DNA of 64,000 bases. Source: Entoloma clypeatum. Taxonomy: Eukaryota; Basidiomycota; Agaricomycetes; Agaricales; Entolomataceae. This document shows positions 21,830-33,933 of this stretch, one piece after another. How positions within the stretch are numbered: the stretch's first letter is position 1; each line of letters starts with the position of its first letter. Under the pieces are notes generated by a model. That model did not search any database, was not told the DNA's origin, and worked only from the letters and a program-made list of their open reading frames with translations. The DNA lies in assembly GCA_963565915.1 (NCBI GenBank), contig OY751488.1, positions 1,240,001 through 1,304,000 on the forward strand. The letters run 5' to 3'. The translations under genes and the position numbers were made by a program.

Positions 21830-24800
21830 ACAGATCAAATCTTGAGCATTCTGAACATTAGCTCAAGGTTCCCATGTGTTCTCTTCTGGGCCATATCCTT
21901 CCCACTGGACGAGGTACTGGATCTTTCCGCGGAACTTTTGAGAGTCTAGGATCGTGGACACATGGTACTCTTCTCGTCCTTCGACGATGATCGGATCAGG
22001 GGCTGGTTTCTTTTTCTGGATGGCGTACTTCGGAGTTTCATATGGTGACAACAGGGTCTCATTGAACACAGAGTGAATCATCTTCCAAGTCTTTGGAAGA
22101 TCAAGAAGATACGCGCTAGCTCCTTTCTTCTCTAGGACTTTGAATGGTCCATGTCGGAGTGCATCAAGTTTCTTTGAGGGGCGATCAGTCCTGATGTTAG
22201 TCCCTTCCAGCCACACCTTGTCTCCGATGCGGTAGTTCCGAGACGGACTTCGCCGTGTGTCAACTGTCTTCTTCATCTGATCCTGTGCTTGTTTCAGCGC
22301 GGCATTGGCTTCTTCTCATGCCTGTTTAAGTTTTTTCAAGAAGTCGTTGGCAGCTGGATTGGTATCTTCTAACATGAGCTCTCCCTTCCACGGATGTAAA
22401 CCATAGTTGAGGTAGAATGGGGTGTGCTTTGTTGCCTGATGTTCTTTGTCATTGTACTGGAACTCTGCGATTGCGATCCATTCAGCCCAATCATCCTGTA
22501 GATGGTTGACAAAGTTTCGTAAGAATGCTTCTGTTTCCTGATGCGATCGCTCGGCCTGTCCATCAGTCTGTGGGTGGTATGCGGTGGACAGGTTCCTCTT
22601 GATCCCTAACATGCGGCAGAGTATCTCCATGAACTTCGCAGCAAACTGCGGTCCCCTATCACTGATGATCTTCTTGGGGATCCCATGAAGCTTCCATATC
22701 TGATCCCGATAGATCTTGGCTAATCCTTCAGCTGATAGTTCCACGGTTGTCGGAATGAGGTGAAGCATCTTTGAATGTCTATCCATGATGACCAGAATTG
22801 CGTTTTTTCCATCAGATTCTGGTATTGGTCCCACGACGTCGATTCCTATGTCTTCCCATGTGTGACTTGGTGCTGCATGGGGATGTAGCGGAGCATGTCG
22901 CTTTTGTCAGTTAATCTTGTTGCGTTGACAAGTGTCGCAACCCTTCACGTACTTCTTCACATCATGCAGTATGGTAGGCCACCAGTAGGTGCAAGTAAGG
23001 AGTTCATGTGTCCGGTACTGTCCTGGATGTCCAGCCACTGGTGCATCATGTGACTCGAACATCAATTCTTGTCGTAATTGTGGGTCTGGCGGGACATAGA
23101 CTCGTTCTCCTGCATAGGTGATCCCATTCTCCTGCTGATACCAATGAGGATTCTTTTTTAGGCCCTGGGCTACTTGTGTCTCCATGTGGTTTGAACCCTT
23201 GATGCGTGCGATCCACGGATTTTCAATGGTTGTGACGTTTCCAATTTTGATGGAATCAGATGTTTCACCCCCTTCAAAGAATTGTTCCTCTGTGAACATC
23301 TCCATTTGTACCACATCTTCTGATTCCAACCGTTTCAAGAATAGTCCCTCCTTGAGCATTTGGTCACTGTCCTGTGGTTCGAGTTCCGCTTCATACCAGG
23401 GTAAGCATGACAGGATGTCCGCTTTCGCATTGGTCTTGCCGGGCACATGCCGTAATTTGAAGTCATAGTCTTGTAACTTCATTTTCCAGTGTCGCTGTCG
23501 TTGATTTAGGTCCTGAGGACGACGGAAATATTCCAGGTTCTTGTGATCGGTCAAGATCTCGAAACGTTCCCTGGCTTCAAGCAGATAGTGTCTCCAATCT
23601 TTCAATGCTTCCACGACTGCCAGGAGTTCCTTGTCATATATCTCGTAATTCTGTTTGGCCGCGGACATGGTCCGCGACAAGAACACGATGGGGTGCCATT
23701 TGTCGTCTTGCTTCTGAGAGAGTACTGCTCCAATTGCATAGCCCGATGCACCGGTTTCAACCCTGAACTGTCCCTCTGGTTTCGGTAATGCCAAGACTGG
23801 TGCTGATGTAATTGCCTGTATGAGACCTTCAAAGGCTTGCTGCTCTGTTGGTCCCCAAGTAAATGCCGTACCGCCTGTGAGCACAGTGAGAGATTTCGCA
23901 ATGTTTGAGTACCCTTCAATAAAACGTCGATAGAAGTTGGCAAATCCAAGGAACTTCTGAACTTCCTTTTTTGATGTGGGTGCTTGCCAGTTTCGAATTG
24001 TATCCACCTTCTCAGTTTCCATCTCAACACGTCCCTCACCAACCACATATCCCAATATAGGACATTTTTTTACTTCCCATAAACACTTCTTCTCCTTTAG
24101 GAACAAATCATTGTCCGATAGGATCTGCAGGATTTCTTTGGTGTTTTGCGAGAGTTCTTCCTTGGTTTTACCAATAACCACGATGTCATCCATGTAGATC
24201 ACGCAGATACGTCAGCGGATCTGGTCCTGAAATAGACTAGCCATCATTCGAGAGAACGTTCCTGGGGAGTTGCAAAGACCAAAAAACATGACCAATGGTT
24301 CGAACAATCCTCGACTGGTGAGGAAGGCAGCTTTCCATTCATCGCCCTCCTTAATCCGGACGTTGTTATAACCCCACATGATGTCCATTTTATTGAAGTA
24401 GACCGCATCTTTTGGTACGTCCAAGAGATCGGATATTCATGGGAGTGGGAACTTGTCTTTGACCGTGAATTTATTGACCATGCGGTAATCTTGTACCAAT
24501 TGTTTGGAGCCATCCTTCTTGTTGATGAAGAAGCAAGGGGAGGCATAAGGGGATTTGGACGGACAGATCTTCCCTGTTTCTAGACCCTCATCAATGAATG
24601 CGTCCAATTCCTCTTGTTCCTTTTGCGTCATAGGATATGTATTTCCCCCTAGTTCCTTTGGTGCGTCCGGTGTAAGTTCGATACCATGGTCCCATTCCCT
24701 CTCCTTTGGGATCTTATCAAAGTTCTCTTTCTCGAAAAGATGAGCAAATCATTCAACATATGAGGGTCGTTTGGTTGTGGGAGGTGGTGTGGGAGTGACA

Positions 24801-25402
24801 GCTTCCAAGATAGGGTCTCCAGGCTTCCATTTCTGATCCGACTTTTTGGGTGCATCTTTGTCGCGCACCTCAACCATGCAAACCCGGTGTTTGCGACCAT
24901 TAAGGTTAATTCTGAAATCCGAGTGTTTGGTTCGACATATTATTGGGCACCGGTTAAATGTTACCGCACCGGTTGTCCAATTGATTGTGGGGTTGTGGTG
25001 CACCAACCAGTCATGTCCCAAGAGCATGTCCGTTCTCCCAATGTCCAGTACCATTGCTTCCATGGTTTCCTGATGTGCTCCCAAATCCAGTTTGACTTCG
25101 GCAAGTTGGCTTGCTTTCTGTTGTCGATTTGGTGATCCATCCGCATTTAGAATCGCTATGGGCAGTATTCCTCGCGTGGGGAGGTTCTGTTCGCATACTA
25201 TTCTGGGATGGATGCATGTGCGTTCACATCCGCTATCAACCTCAGGTCGGATAACCTTTGGTCCTCGTCGTGTCCTGAGCTGAGCTGACAGCCTGATCTC
25301 TCGTTTTTTCGGAGGTTTATCTCCCTTCACAATCTTAGTCGACGCAGCGGCTCGCTTGGCAGGGATGACATAGGTTCTATTGTCTGCAGTCATACAAGGC
25401 AA
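21830..25402 (-). pseudogene. Gypsy B pol, copy 2
   Basis: Same domain order as copy 1: protease (EVDSGCERTC), RT (YMDD), RNase H (VETGASGYAIG, again Gly for Asp), integrase and chromodomain. In-frame stops: 24749 (CGA in copy 1), 24437 (CGA in copy 1), 24212 (shared with copy 1), 22907 (AGA in copy 1), 22316 (CGA in copy 1) and 21863 (CGA in copy 1). The 431-codon block 22907-24202 remains open. The protease N-terminal region (from about 25402) is better preserved than in copy 1. Confidence 0.93.
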
Positions 25403-25443
25403 GCAAGTCCGTTTAATAGATAGGGGTCGCGACTTAGCGTCGT

Positions 25444-26640
25444 TTAATCAGACCCTTCAGGAAAATCATTCTTGTCGGCTTCTAAGATTGTGGTTTCATC
25501 ATTCTCGGCATCTTTCTCGGACACCTTCCTAACCCTTCCGGAGTTCTTCTTCGGCTTGCAGCAGTTGCGCGCGATATGGCCTTCTTGGTCACAGTTGAAA
25601 CACTTGCGACCATCTTTCTTCTTTGGAGCGCTACAGTCTTTAGCCAGATGACCGAAGCGTTGACAGTTGTAGCAACGGGCTACTCCTGCTTTGTCGATCT
25701 CCATGGCCTTGCCCTGACCACCATAAGTGGTACCCGATCCGGTGCGCATGTCGCCGCCACCTCGGATGACCAGTGTGTGTCCTTCCATCTGTCGTCCCTT
25801 GTTTCGGATCTCCTTTGCGTAATCGGTGTATGTCTTGCCATCGCTAGCCACTTGTTCAGAGATTCTGCAGAGGAGAAGAGGAGTCGGGTTGTTGGGATGA
25901 AGATGGGGTTCGGGATACAGGTAAGGATTGAAAATGAGTCCCTGTTCTAGGTGTCTGTTCGATATCTGACTGCGCGGAGTCAAGGGTAAATTCGTCAGGA
26001 GACTCGTCGGCGGAATCGGTGGCAAAACGTTCGGGGTATTTTCTCTGTAGATCTCTAAGGAATCTCTGTTCCTGCGCGTCTGTTGGTCGCGAGAAGGGGT
26101 CAAGTCTCTCGTTTTGTGCCCAACGGTTGTACTCGGTCTGTTGTTCTTTCATGGTGAAGTGGGCGTAGATCTGCTGCTTCGAGTAAGACGTGATGATGTA
26201 GCTCTGGGACGTCTCGATGTGAGCGTCCTAATCAATCTTCTGATAATGGTTGTCTGGACACTGATAAACTCTCTGATCTCTGTGATCCGACCTGTCTGAG
26301 GTCCTTCTTGAATGCGAAAGCTTTCGAGTTCGTTCTGTCGGGCATTGTAACACGCGATCTGGTGTTGCCGAGCAAGATGGATGCTCTCTGCTATCTCGCC
26401 GTGGGGGCGATGCTCGTCGTTGTCTAGTTCTTCGTCAAGCACCTGCTGTAGGATGCGACTAATCTCCGATTTGATGTACTGCTGGATGAGTGTAAAATCG
26501 ATACTGTCTCGAGGACTTAGCTCCTCCTGTTGGGCTTCTGGCATGCTGAATGGGTTACTGGTGAAGTCTTCAAAGAAGCGCAACGTCTTGACTCGTCTGG
26601 TAGTTGCTTTCTTCGCTCTGGGCGAACCTAACGAGATTTA
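25444..26640 (-). pseudogene. Gypsy B gag, copy 2 (internally deleted)
   Basis: The N-terminal part FFEDFTSNPFSMPEAQQEE to the QQTEYNRW region is followed directly by ISEQVASDGKTYTDYAKE, so most of the capsid-like region is deleted. Both CCHC knuckles remain (about 25560-25680). CGA is intact at the position equivalent to the TGA at 8547 of copy 1. A frame change separates the first and second parts near 26150. Confidence 0.85.
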
Positions 26641-26646
26641 GCAACT

Positions 26647-27049
26647 TGTTATGCTTTAACAAACCGTTCCAAGGTTCAGGCAGAGTATGCAGGAAAGTGG
26701 AAAGGCGAAGAGCAAAGTGATTGCTAAATCTAAGGAATCTACTATAGTACAAGAGGTTTATATAGGTACTGACTATAGGCGGTAGCGGATGAGTCAGTAC
26801 TGCGGAAGGCAGTGCGCATGAGTAAGGCGACTGCGGAAGGCTATGTACAGTGAGTAAGCTGACTGCGGAAAGCAAGTCAGCGTGGGAGCGAAGTATACTA
26901 AAGGGGATGACGAAGTAATGTAATGAGTCAGACTGGAAATCGAAGGTTGCGAAAGTAGACATTAGACATAGTAAGCTCGTAAGAGGGCGCCGAGTCGGGC
27001 CGATAAGTAAAAGATATGACGTGGTCCTCATACTGTAGAGTCCATAACA
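26647..27049 (-). repeat. Gypsy B 5' LTR, copy 2
   Basis: 403 bp. The adjacent internal sequence carries the same TTGCTAAATCT PBS (minus strand, about 26634-26644) as copy 1. Confidence 0.9.
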
Positions 27050-27745
27050 GAAAACAACCAAAAATATATCATCACTTCACCAAACTCGAACAGTATCTTC
27101 ATACCTCCTGTTGGGGGTGACTGTTGCGTTTTTCGATGGTCCAACTTCCGATTTGGGGAAGATGACCCGCTCGTTTGGCTGCAACCCTTCATACCAGAAT
27201 ATCCTCATTATGCATGTGTTCGTCTGCCCAGTGCCCTTGAGGACATTGTGTCCTTGATCCCTGACAGGTCTCACATGGTTGAAGATGGCGTCTTTCATAA
27301 CATTGGGAAATTGGATCCCTCCATCCTCAACCAACTAGTCATCAATGCGCGGGTAGTGTTAGCATGTGCAAAGCCATTCGGGGCCATAGAGCTTGTGCGA
27401 CAGTTATCATGTCTCTTATGACAGCATCTTGAATTTCTTCAACACGTACCAACTGTGCTGGAAAAGATGCAAGTGGGAGTACAGGAAACGCAATGGCTAA
27501 TCACAGAGATTCTCACGCTGGCAGACTACCACAAAAGATTCCTTCCTGACATGTCCTCGCGGTCAGAGCCCCCAATGCATGTCGCGGATGTCATGGGAGC
27601 CTTCACAAGTGATCTTCACATATGCGACAAGCTCTATCGGGCAGGGATCCCTGTCTGGTTGATGTGTCCTTTGCGTGCGTTGTCCGGCATAAGGATTGAT
27701 TATGCCGTGACTGCTGTGCCTTTCATAAACTGGCCAAAGTCCAGT
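27050..27745 (+). pseudogene. Fragment of an unknown protein-coding gene
   Basis: A plus-strand frame reads FRFGEDDPLVWLQPFIPEYP, then VRLPSALEDIVSLIPDRSHM, one TGA (27419-27421), and then EKMQVGVQETQWLITEILTL, VADVMGAFTSDLHICDKLYR and AGIPVWLMCPLRAL. The pattern of an alpha-helical region followed by GAF(T/N)-x-LYxAGIPVW resembles large uncharacterised proteins I associate with agaricomycete genomes, but I cannot name one. Both ends are cut, on the left by gypsy B and on the right by a GGTTC-rich repeat. Confidence 0.5.
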
Positions 27746-27897
27746 TTCTGAACCTCGCGAACCTGGTCCGAACCTGAACCTGACCTCAGGTTCGGGGTTC
27801 AGGTCTGCCGTTGAGCTGAACCGAGCCTTGAATGGAGGTTCAGGTCCAGGAGATGGTTGAACCTGAACCTGAAGTTTGAACTTGGTTTGAACTTCGT
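27746..27897. repeat. GGTTC/GAACC-rich short repeat
   Basis: About 150 bp of alternating GAACCTG and CAGGTTC motifs (TGAACCTGAACCTGAC, GGTTCGGGGTTCAGGT). It resembles the MITE interiors at 123-622 and 61389 in style but I cannot find matching TIRs. The flanks CTGGCCAA and TTGGCCCA are a possible imperfect 8-bp duplication. Confidence 0.45.
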
Positions 27898-28451
27898 AAA
27901 TCTTGGCCCATGCTATGTATCTTGGATGTGTTGAATGACCCAGAAAGGAAGTCTAACTTGTGACTAGACATGCCTGTGGTGAGTACCCACAAGTATTGTA
28001 CACTTATTTTCGTGTCAGACTGGCTGAGCTGGCATTTGCCCAGATAAGACTAGGCAGCCCCAGGCTTATTCCTGCGGTGAAGACCTCTCCATATACTTCC
28101 TAAACAACATAGAAGTAGGACGAGAGGAATCCGTCCCACAGTTGTGCCAAAATAAATTGACTTTTGTGTGCTTTGGGGTTTTGAGAGGGCTATGATGTAG
28201 AATTGTAACTAGACATTACCCATATTATTCCTATAGTGGAAATACAGTCATATAGATACTAAGAAAGGAACAAAAGAGACTGAAGGGATCTGTGCAGTGG
28301 TTGTGCTGGAACTCATGATTCTGTGGTGTGTTGGGGTTTTGATGAGATTAGGACCCACCCACTGATCTAGGCATCGTACGCCTTATCACCTTGGGGTAAG
28401 TCCACCCATATACGAACCAAACAAGGGGAGAGAAAGACGATATGAATCAGT
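27898..28451. other. Spacer, nothing recognised
   Basis: No ORF of note and no repeat structure that I can see in about 550 bp. Confidence 0.4.
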
Positions 28452-28760
28452 TGTTGAAGTTCCACCTGGGCGCTAGCCACAGATGTACTGAGCAACACAG
28501 CTACAGTGGAAGTAATCTACTCTACCGTTCTAGTCACTTACTTGGTTGGGAAGGGTGAGGCTGGTGAGAGCGGTTGAGGCTGGTAAGAGCGATGGAGCTG
28601 GTTAAGAGTCAAGAGACAACTTGTTGATATTGACAGTTTCCTGGTCTTATATACCGTACTACTGTTTGTACCAACCAAACAAGTATGTAATGAAGATATG
28701 TAAAGGTCACGTGATGTAATCTAATCTAATCTAATCTACGTGATGGGAAAAGTTTCAACA
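28452..28760 (-). repeat. Ty1/copia 3' LTR
   Basis: 309 bp, matching in inverse orientation the LTR at 63585-63887. Ends TGTTGAAA and CTTCAACA. It contains a TAGATT microsatellite and a TATATAAG box. A G-run polypurine tract (plus strand CCCCCCC, 28761-28767) abuts it on the internal side. Confidence 0.9.
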
Positions 28761-29213
28761 CCCCCCCATATTTAGTACATACTTCTAAATACATCTTACT
28801 TTTTCCCACATATATATAGGTACTTTTGTTTCGCCTAGTTCTTTATCAGTCCGAAGTACGGGATAAACTTGGAAAAAAGGATTTTCCCCAGATTCTTAGT
28901 CAAAAGGTCTGCAGGGTTATTCACTCCTTCGATGAATTCGACCGTAATAATTCCTTCGGAGACTTTTTCTCTGACGAAGTGGAATCGCACGTCAATGTGC
29001 TTGGATCGCTTCTCAGTTACAGGGTTGGATGCGATAAAGACGGAGCCGTTGTTATCTCCGTAGATCGGTACTGATCCGATCTGCATTCCAAGTTCGGCAA
29101 GCATGCTTCTCAGCCATGTTGCTGCGCGACTGCAATCTGATAGCGCCATATACTCTGCTTCTGTAGAAGAGAGGGCGATGGTCTTTTGCGCCGATGATAC
29201 CCATGTTGTCTGT
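28761..29213 (-). pseudogene. Ty1/copia pol 3' end (RNase H)
   Basis: Translation of the minus strand gives SSAQKTIALSSTEAEYMALS, then IYGDNNGSVFIASNP, RSKHIDVRFHFVREKV and NNPADLLTKNLGK, ending at 28835. These are the hallmark C-terminal RNase H motifs of copia elements. At 29213 the copia sequence changes to gypsy B gag without any spacer. Confidence 0.9.
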
Positions 29214-30072
29214 CTTTGAACATCCCAGGATCTTTGATGATCTTGGATGTATCCATTGTTTGTACTGTCGGTGCTTCTGCCATGTCTAGAACCTGCGGAG
29301 TAGGAGAGGTGTCGGGTTGTTGGGATGAAGATGGGGTTCGGGATACAGGTAGGGGTTGAAAATTAGTCCCTGTTCTAGGCGTCTGTTCGGTATCTGACTG
29401 TGCGGAGTCAAAAGTAAATTCGTCAGGGGACTCGTCGGCGGAATCGGTGGCAAAACATTCGGGGTATTTCCTCTGTAGATCTCTAAGGAATCTCTGTTCC
29501 TGCGCGTCTGTTGGTCGCGAGAAGGGGTCAAGTCTCTCGTTTCGTGCCCAACGGTTGTACTCGGTCTGTTGCTCATTGGTGGTGAAGTGGGCGTAGATCT
29601 GCTGCTTCGAGTAAGACGTGGTGATGCGGCTCTGGGATGTCTCGATGTGAGCGTCCTAATCAATCTTCTGATAACGGTTGTCTGGACCGATAAACTCTCT
29701 GATCTCTGTGATCCGACCTGTCTGAGGTCCTTCTTGAACGCGAAAGCTTTCGAGTTTGTTCTGTCGGGCGTTGTAACGCGCGATCTGGTGTTGCCGAGCA
29801 AGATGGATGCTCTCTGCTATCTCGCCGTGGGGGCGATGTTCATCGTTGTCTAGTTCTTCGTCAAGCACCTGCTGTAGGATGCGACGGATCTCCGATTCAA
29901 TGTACTGCTGGATGAGTGTAAAATCGATACTGTCTCGAGGACTTAGCTCCTCCTGTCGGGCTTCTGGTGTGCTGAATGGGTTACTGGTGAAGTCTTCAAA
30001 GAAGCGCGACGTCTTGACTCGTCTGGTAGTTGCTCTCTTCGCTCTGGGCGAACCTAACGAGATTTAGCAACT
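29214..30072 (-). pseudogene. Gypsy B gag fragment, copy 3
   Basis: Minus-strand gag N-terminal half, beginning at the PBS side and ending at the DPGMFKD region (8070-8100 of copy 1), where it joins copia. It is close to copies 1 and 2 and carries the same PBS and leader. Confidence 0.88.
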
Positions 30073-30442
30073 TGTTATGCGTAACAAACCATTCCAAGGT
30101 TCAGGCAGAGTATGCAGGAAGATGGAAAGGCGAAGAGCAATGTGATTGCTAAATCTAAGGAATGTAGCTATGGTACATGAGGTTTATATAGTACTGACTA
30201 TGAGCGGTAGCGAATGAGTCAGTAACTGCGGGAGGCAGTGCGCATGAGTAAGGCAACTGCGGAAGGCTATGCACTAATGAGTAAGCTGACTGCGGAATGA
30301 GTCAGACAGCTGCGGAAAGCGAGTCAGCGCGGGAGCGAAGTATACTAAAGGAAATAAAGTATAATACGATATGTGTAAGCGGGGGCCGATGAGTAAAAGT
30401 GAAAAAGTAAGCGTATACGTCCGTAATCGTTAGTCCGTAACA
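30073..30442 (-). repeat. Gypsy B 5' LTR, copy 3
   Basis: 370 bp with the family termini; more diverged and shorter than the other four B LTRs, notably around the TATA-proximal repeats. It ends directly against the Plavaka coding sequence. Confidence 0.85.
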
Positions 30443-33211
30443 GATTCAAGATCATTTCAAGGAACACTTCGGAGTTTCTGCATCCTCAGCAACATTGACC
30501 CATCTGAAACAGGAACTGATGCAAGCTATTTGGAAATTAATTCTTGACGATAAGTTAATGGAGGCATACGAGCATGGCATCGTGATAGCGTGCCCAGATG
30601 GCATTTCTCAACGATTCTTTCCACAATTTTTCACATATTCAGCTGACTATCCTGAAAAGTATGTTGCTGGCATCGGTGGTACTGGGTGGGTTTGACTAAC
30701 TGACAACTCACATCATTAGAATACTTCTCGCTACTATCCGGTATTTTGGGCAGTGTCCTTGTCCACGGTGTGAGATTAAGAAGGATCAAATCAGTGGGCT
30801 CAGAACTACAATAGATCAGCAGCACCGTGCTCACGCGCGAGTTGATAATGACGCACAAACATCCCGGATTAGTGCCACATGCAAGGCTATCTTCAAAGGT
30901 GCCAGCGTTGCAAGTGCATGCGTCGAAAGTATTCTGAAACAAAGGTCGGAGGTTCCGGTTCATGTAAGTGAAATGATTTATAGTTGATTCTATTCAAAGA
31001 CTTCGCTAGAATGCATTTTTGAGCCGACTTCTTCATTTTGGCTTTAATTTCTACTTGATGTTTGTCCCCGATTTGCTCCATGAGTTCGAACTTGGTGTCT
31101 GGAAAAGCACCTTTACACATCTGCTTCGCATTCTCTATGCAGCGGCCAGCAATAAAATTAATGAACTGAATTCACGGTATGAAAATTTACATTCCAAGTC
31201 GTTCCTTTCTTTGTTTTTTGTTGATAGGATTTCAAAGGTACCAACAAGTCCCAACATTTGGAACCTCAACTATTCGACGTTTTAGTACAAATTGCGTGTG
31301 TATATTTTGAGGTAATTATACACCAGTGTTCAATTCCAGTCTTTGAGGGGTTACTTCCAAATCATCGACATGATACTCTTATCACTGACATGTTATTCAT
31401 TTTTTGTACATGGCATGCTTATGCTAAACTGCGCCTCCATACCTCGTCAACTCTTCAGTCCTTAGAGGAAACGACACGAGCACTTGGTCTGATTCTGCGG
31501 CGCTTCGTGAAGGATATTTGCAACAGCTATTCGACAAAGGGGCTGCCAAGAGAGGAGGCTGCTCGGACCCGTTGTAAGGCCAACAATGCTGTCAAAGGGA
31601 AGGGTTCTAGAACCACCAGAGGTGGTGGTGCAACGACTGCCGCATTCTTCAATATGTGTACTTATAAACTCCATGCCCTTGGAGACTATGTCACAACAAT
31701 CTGGCGTTACGGAACTACTGATAATTATTCAACTCAGGTGGTCAGTCCTGCAACCGTAATGATCGAATCTTTCAAGATACTGACACACAATCACAGGGAG
31801 AGCTCGAGCACCGTTGCGTCAAGCGTTTTTATCCATGAACCAACAAACGCTTCACATTCACGGCCCAAATCACAAAGCACCACTGACATGAGCGGATCTT
31901 GCGGAAGATACAAGAGCGAGTGGTCGCGGGGAGGGGAATCCAGCAGCACGGGGATGGACCAGCCTTGTCACCCACGTCACCGCTGCGGCCTCCGTGTCAG
32001 GGTCCTGAGCGTTTGGAGGACATTGTGGTCCCATTTGAGGCGAACGAGCCTTTACCTCCAACATCTCCCAAGAAACACCATCAAATGTCCTCTTTTTGTC
32101 GACACCCAGTTAATATCTTGCGATGGACTGATGACCACTGGGAAGATCCAGCAATGAGAGTGTGTATCTGTGGTCTAATTTTGTATCCATATGTACTCAC
32201 CTGGGCTAGACATTTGTCATTGACCTGAAACGGCATTTGCTTGGGTGTCTTCTGGGCCACCGTTTTGATGGTGACGAGCAGACTTACTCTGATGCTGAAC
32301 TAGCTGGTGTCAAGATTCTCCGCGACCGTATTTACAGCCACAAGGTCATTCGAATCAATTATACAACATATGATATGCGATGTGCACAAGATTCGATAAA
32401 TCCCCACACGCACCCTGACATCATGGTGCTGTCATGCGAAGATGAGGCACCTGGTAGCGATTCGGAGCCTCACCCTTATTGGTATGCTCGGGTCATTGGG
32501 ATATATCATGCAGAGGTACGACATGACAGCCCAAATGCACTTACGCCAGCTATTCAGTCTATGGACTTTCTGTGGGTGTGGTGGTTCGGCAAGGATCCCG
32601 AACATGAAGCTGGATGGAAGGCATGTCACTTACACCAGATTGGATTTGTGCCAGATGAACCCATTGACCCCAACGATCCCACATGGGCAAGTGGTGCATT
32701 TGGCTTTATCAATCCCACAGAGGTTATCTGTGGCGTACACCTGATCCCAGCATTCGCCTATGGAAAGACTACTCGTCTACTTGGACCATCAATTGCACGT
32801 CCACAAAAGGATAATGATGAAGACTGGCAAAATTTCTACGTCAATATGTTGGTTTATTCTGCTTCGACTATTCTCAAACCTCTGATATTAAGTTTATGGT
32901 TGTAAAGGTTTGTTGATCGAGACATGTTTATGCGTTTTTGAGGTGGGGGAGTTGGACACAAGGCAACACATGCACGGATGGGAAATTTTCAAATGGAATT
33001 ACACTCCATCGCTGTCACGGACGATGATCTGGACGAGCTTTTGGCTGAAGCTGAACAAGATGAGGGATACGAGGATCCAGCTCTGGAGGAAGAAGATGAC
33101 AGTGAAAATGAGAGTGAAGAGGCAGAGGACTCAGATGATGACCTCGGTCCTGAGGACAGCGAAGAAGGTTGGGAAGATGAGTATGATATGCTAGGCTTCG
33201 CAGCACTGTAA
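30443..33211 (+). pseudogene. Degenerate Plavaka-type transposase (DNA transposon of agaricomycetes)
   Basis: Multi-exon transposase lacking its N-terminus. Exon 1 starts mid-protein at 30443 (IQDHFKEHFGVSASSATLTH) and ends PQFFTYSADYPEK; a GT-AG intron (30660-30720) leads to LLATIRYFGQCPCPRCEIKK. Later exons give LMFVPDLLHEFELGVWKSTF, the IPVFEGLLP region (31340), MCTYKLHALGDYV (31665), and an acidic C-terminus to 33211. These blocks are characteristic of the Plavaka family known from agaricomycetes. Damage: the segment after RRFSTN (31290) is missing, the junction near 31230 is out of frame, and a TGA (32938-32940) interrupts MRF-GGGVGHKATH. Terminal repeats are not visible, and the 5' half was lost at the gypsy B junction. 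Confidence 0.8.
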
Positions 33212-33760
33212 AGCATGTTGCAATGTATGACATTGGATACACTATGCGACAATCCACTTTTCAGATGATCATATTGTGATAATACCTACTTCGTCCCATG
33301 TTGTCGAGAGGAACCTGAACTTGTCTCCACCTCTATTTCAGATGGGATTCTCAGGACACGGTGCAAAGAAAAATGCCACCTTCTGCACAACCTCGTGTTA
33401 CACTGTAATCTTCTGTGAAACATGAATTCAGATTTCCAAATTATCCACAATTTTGACTTACTTTTCCTTTTTTCCACGAACTTTGAGAGGGAATTCAGAC
33501 CATTGTCCACTCTGTGAACAAAAATACGTGACAATGAAATCTTCATTTGACAACCCAATGCACGTTCCAGGTTTGCACTAACCATCCAATCAAATAACAT
33601 TCTGTGTCACCAACTCAGGAAAAAATTATTTTGATATGGATGGACCTCATTTTACAGAGGATGCGAAGTTCGTGTCAATGTTATCCCACATACTTTCAAT
33701 ATTAGTTCAGATATATATTTCTCACAATGCAATCCCCACTTATTGCACTTTTGCTGATGC
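33212..33760. other. Spacer, no supported gene
   Basis: AT-rich. A 104-codon minus-strand frame (33286-33600) has no recognisable motif and I do not support it. Confidence 0.4.
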
Positions 33761-33933
33761 GAGTCGAGATCATGGGCAGGTGTACTCACCTTCAACTAAT
33801 TCCGTGTCTGTCGCAGTATCTCTGTCCCCGTCGCGATCTGCCGTTCGAGGTTAAGGATCTCCATCCAGAATAACAGCCGTTTGGTCAAAAATTCACTCAG
33901 GTTCTTGTGGCCCGCCTCGCTGAAATTTCCCTG

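Larger units (their letters stand above)
20859..27049 (-). mobile_element. Complete Ty3/gypsy family B element, copy 2
   Basis: 3' LTR at 20859-21260, 5' LTR at 26647-27049, with ORF3, pol and gag on the minus strand between. It is a close relative of copy 1, differing by point changes and a gag deletion of about 450 bp (the interval equivalent to about 8031-8478 of copy 1 is missing, with the join inside a CAGA-type microhomology at about 25866). The flanks ATCTC and GAAAA are not a target duplication. Confidence 0.93.

Noticed and set aside
33286..33600. 104-codon minus-strand ORF
   Set aside because: No motif, no introns, and atypical composition; chance frame in AT-rich spacer.
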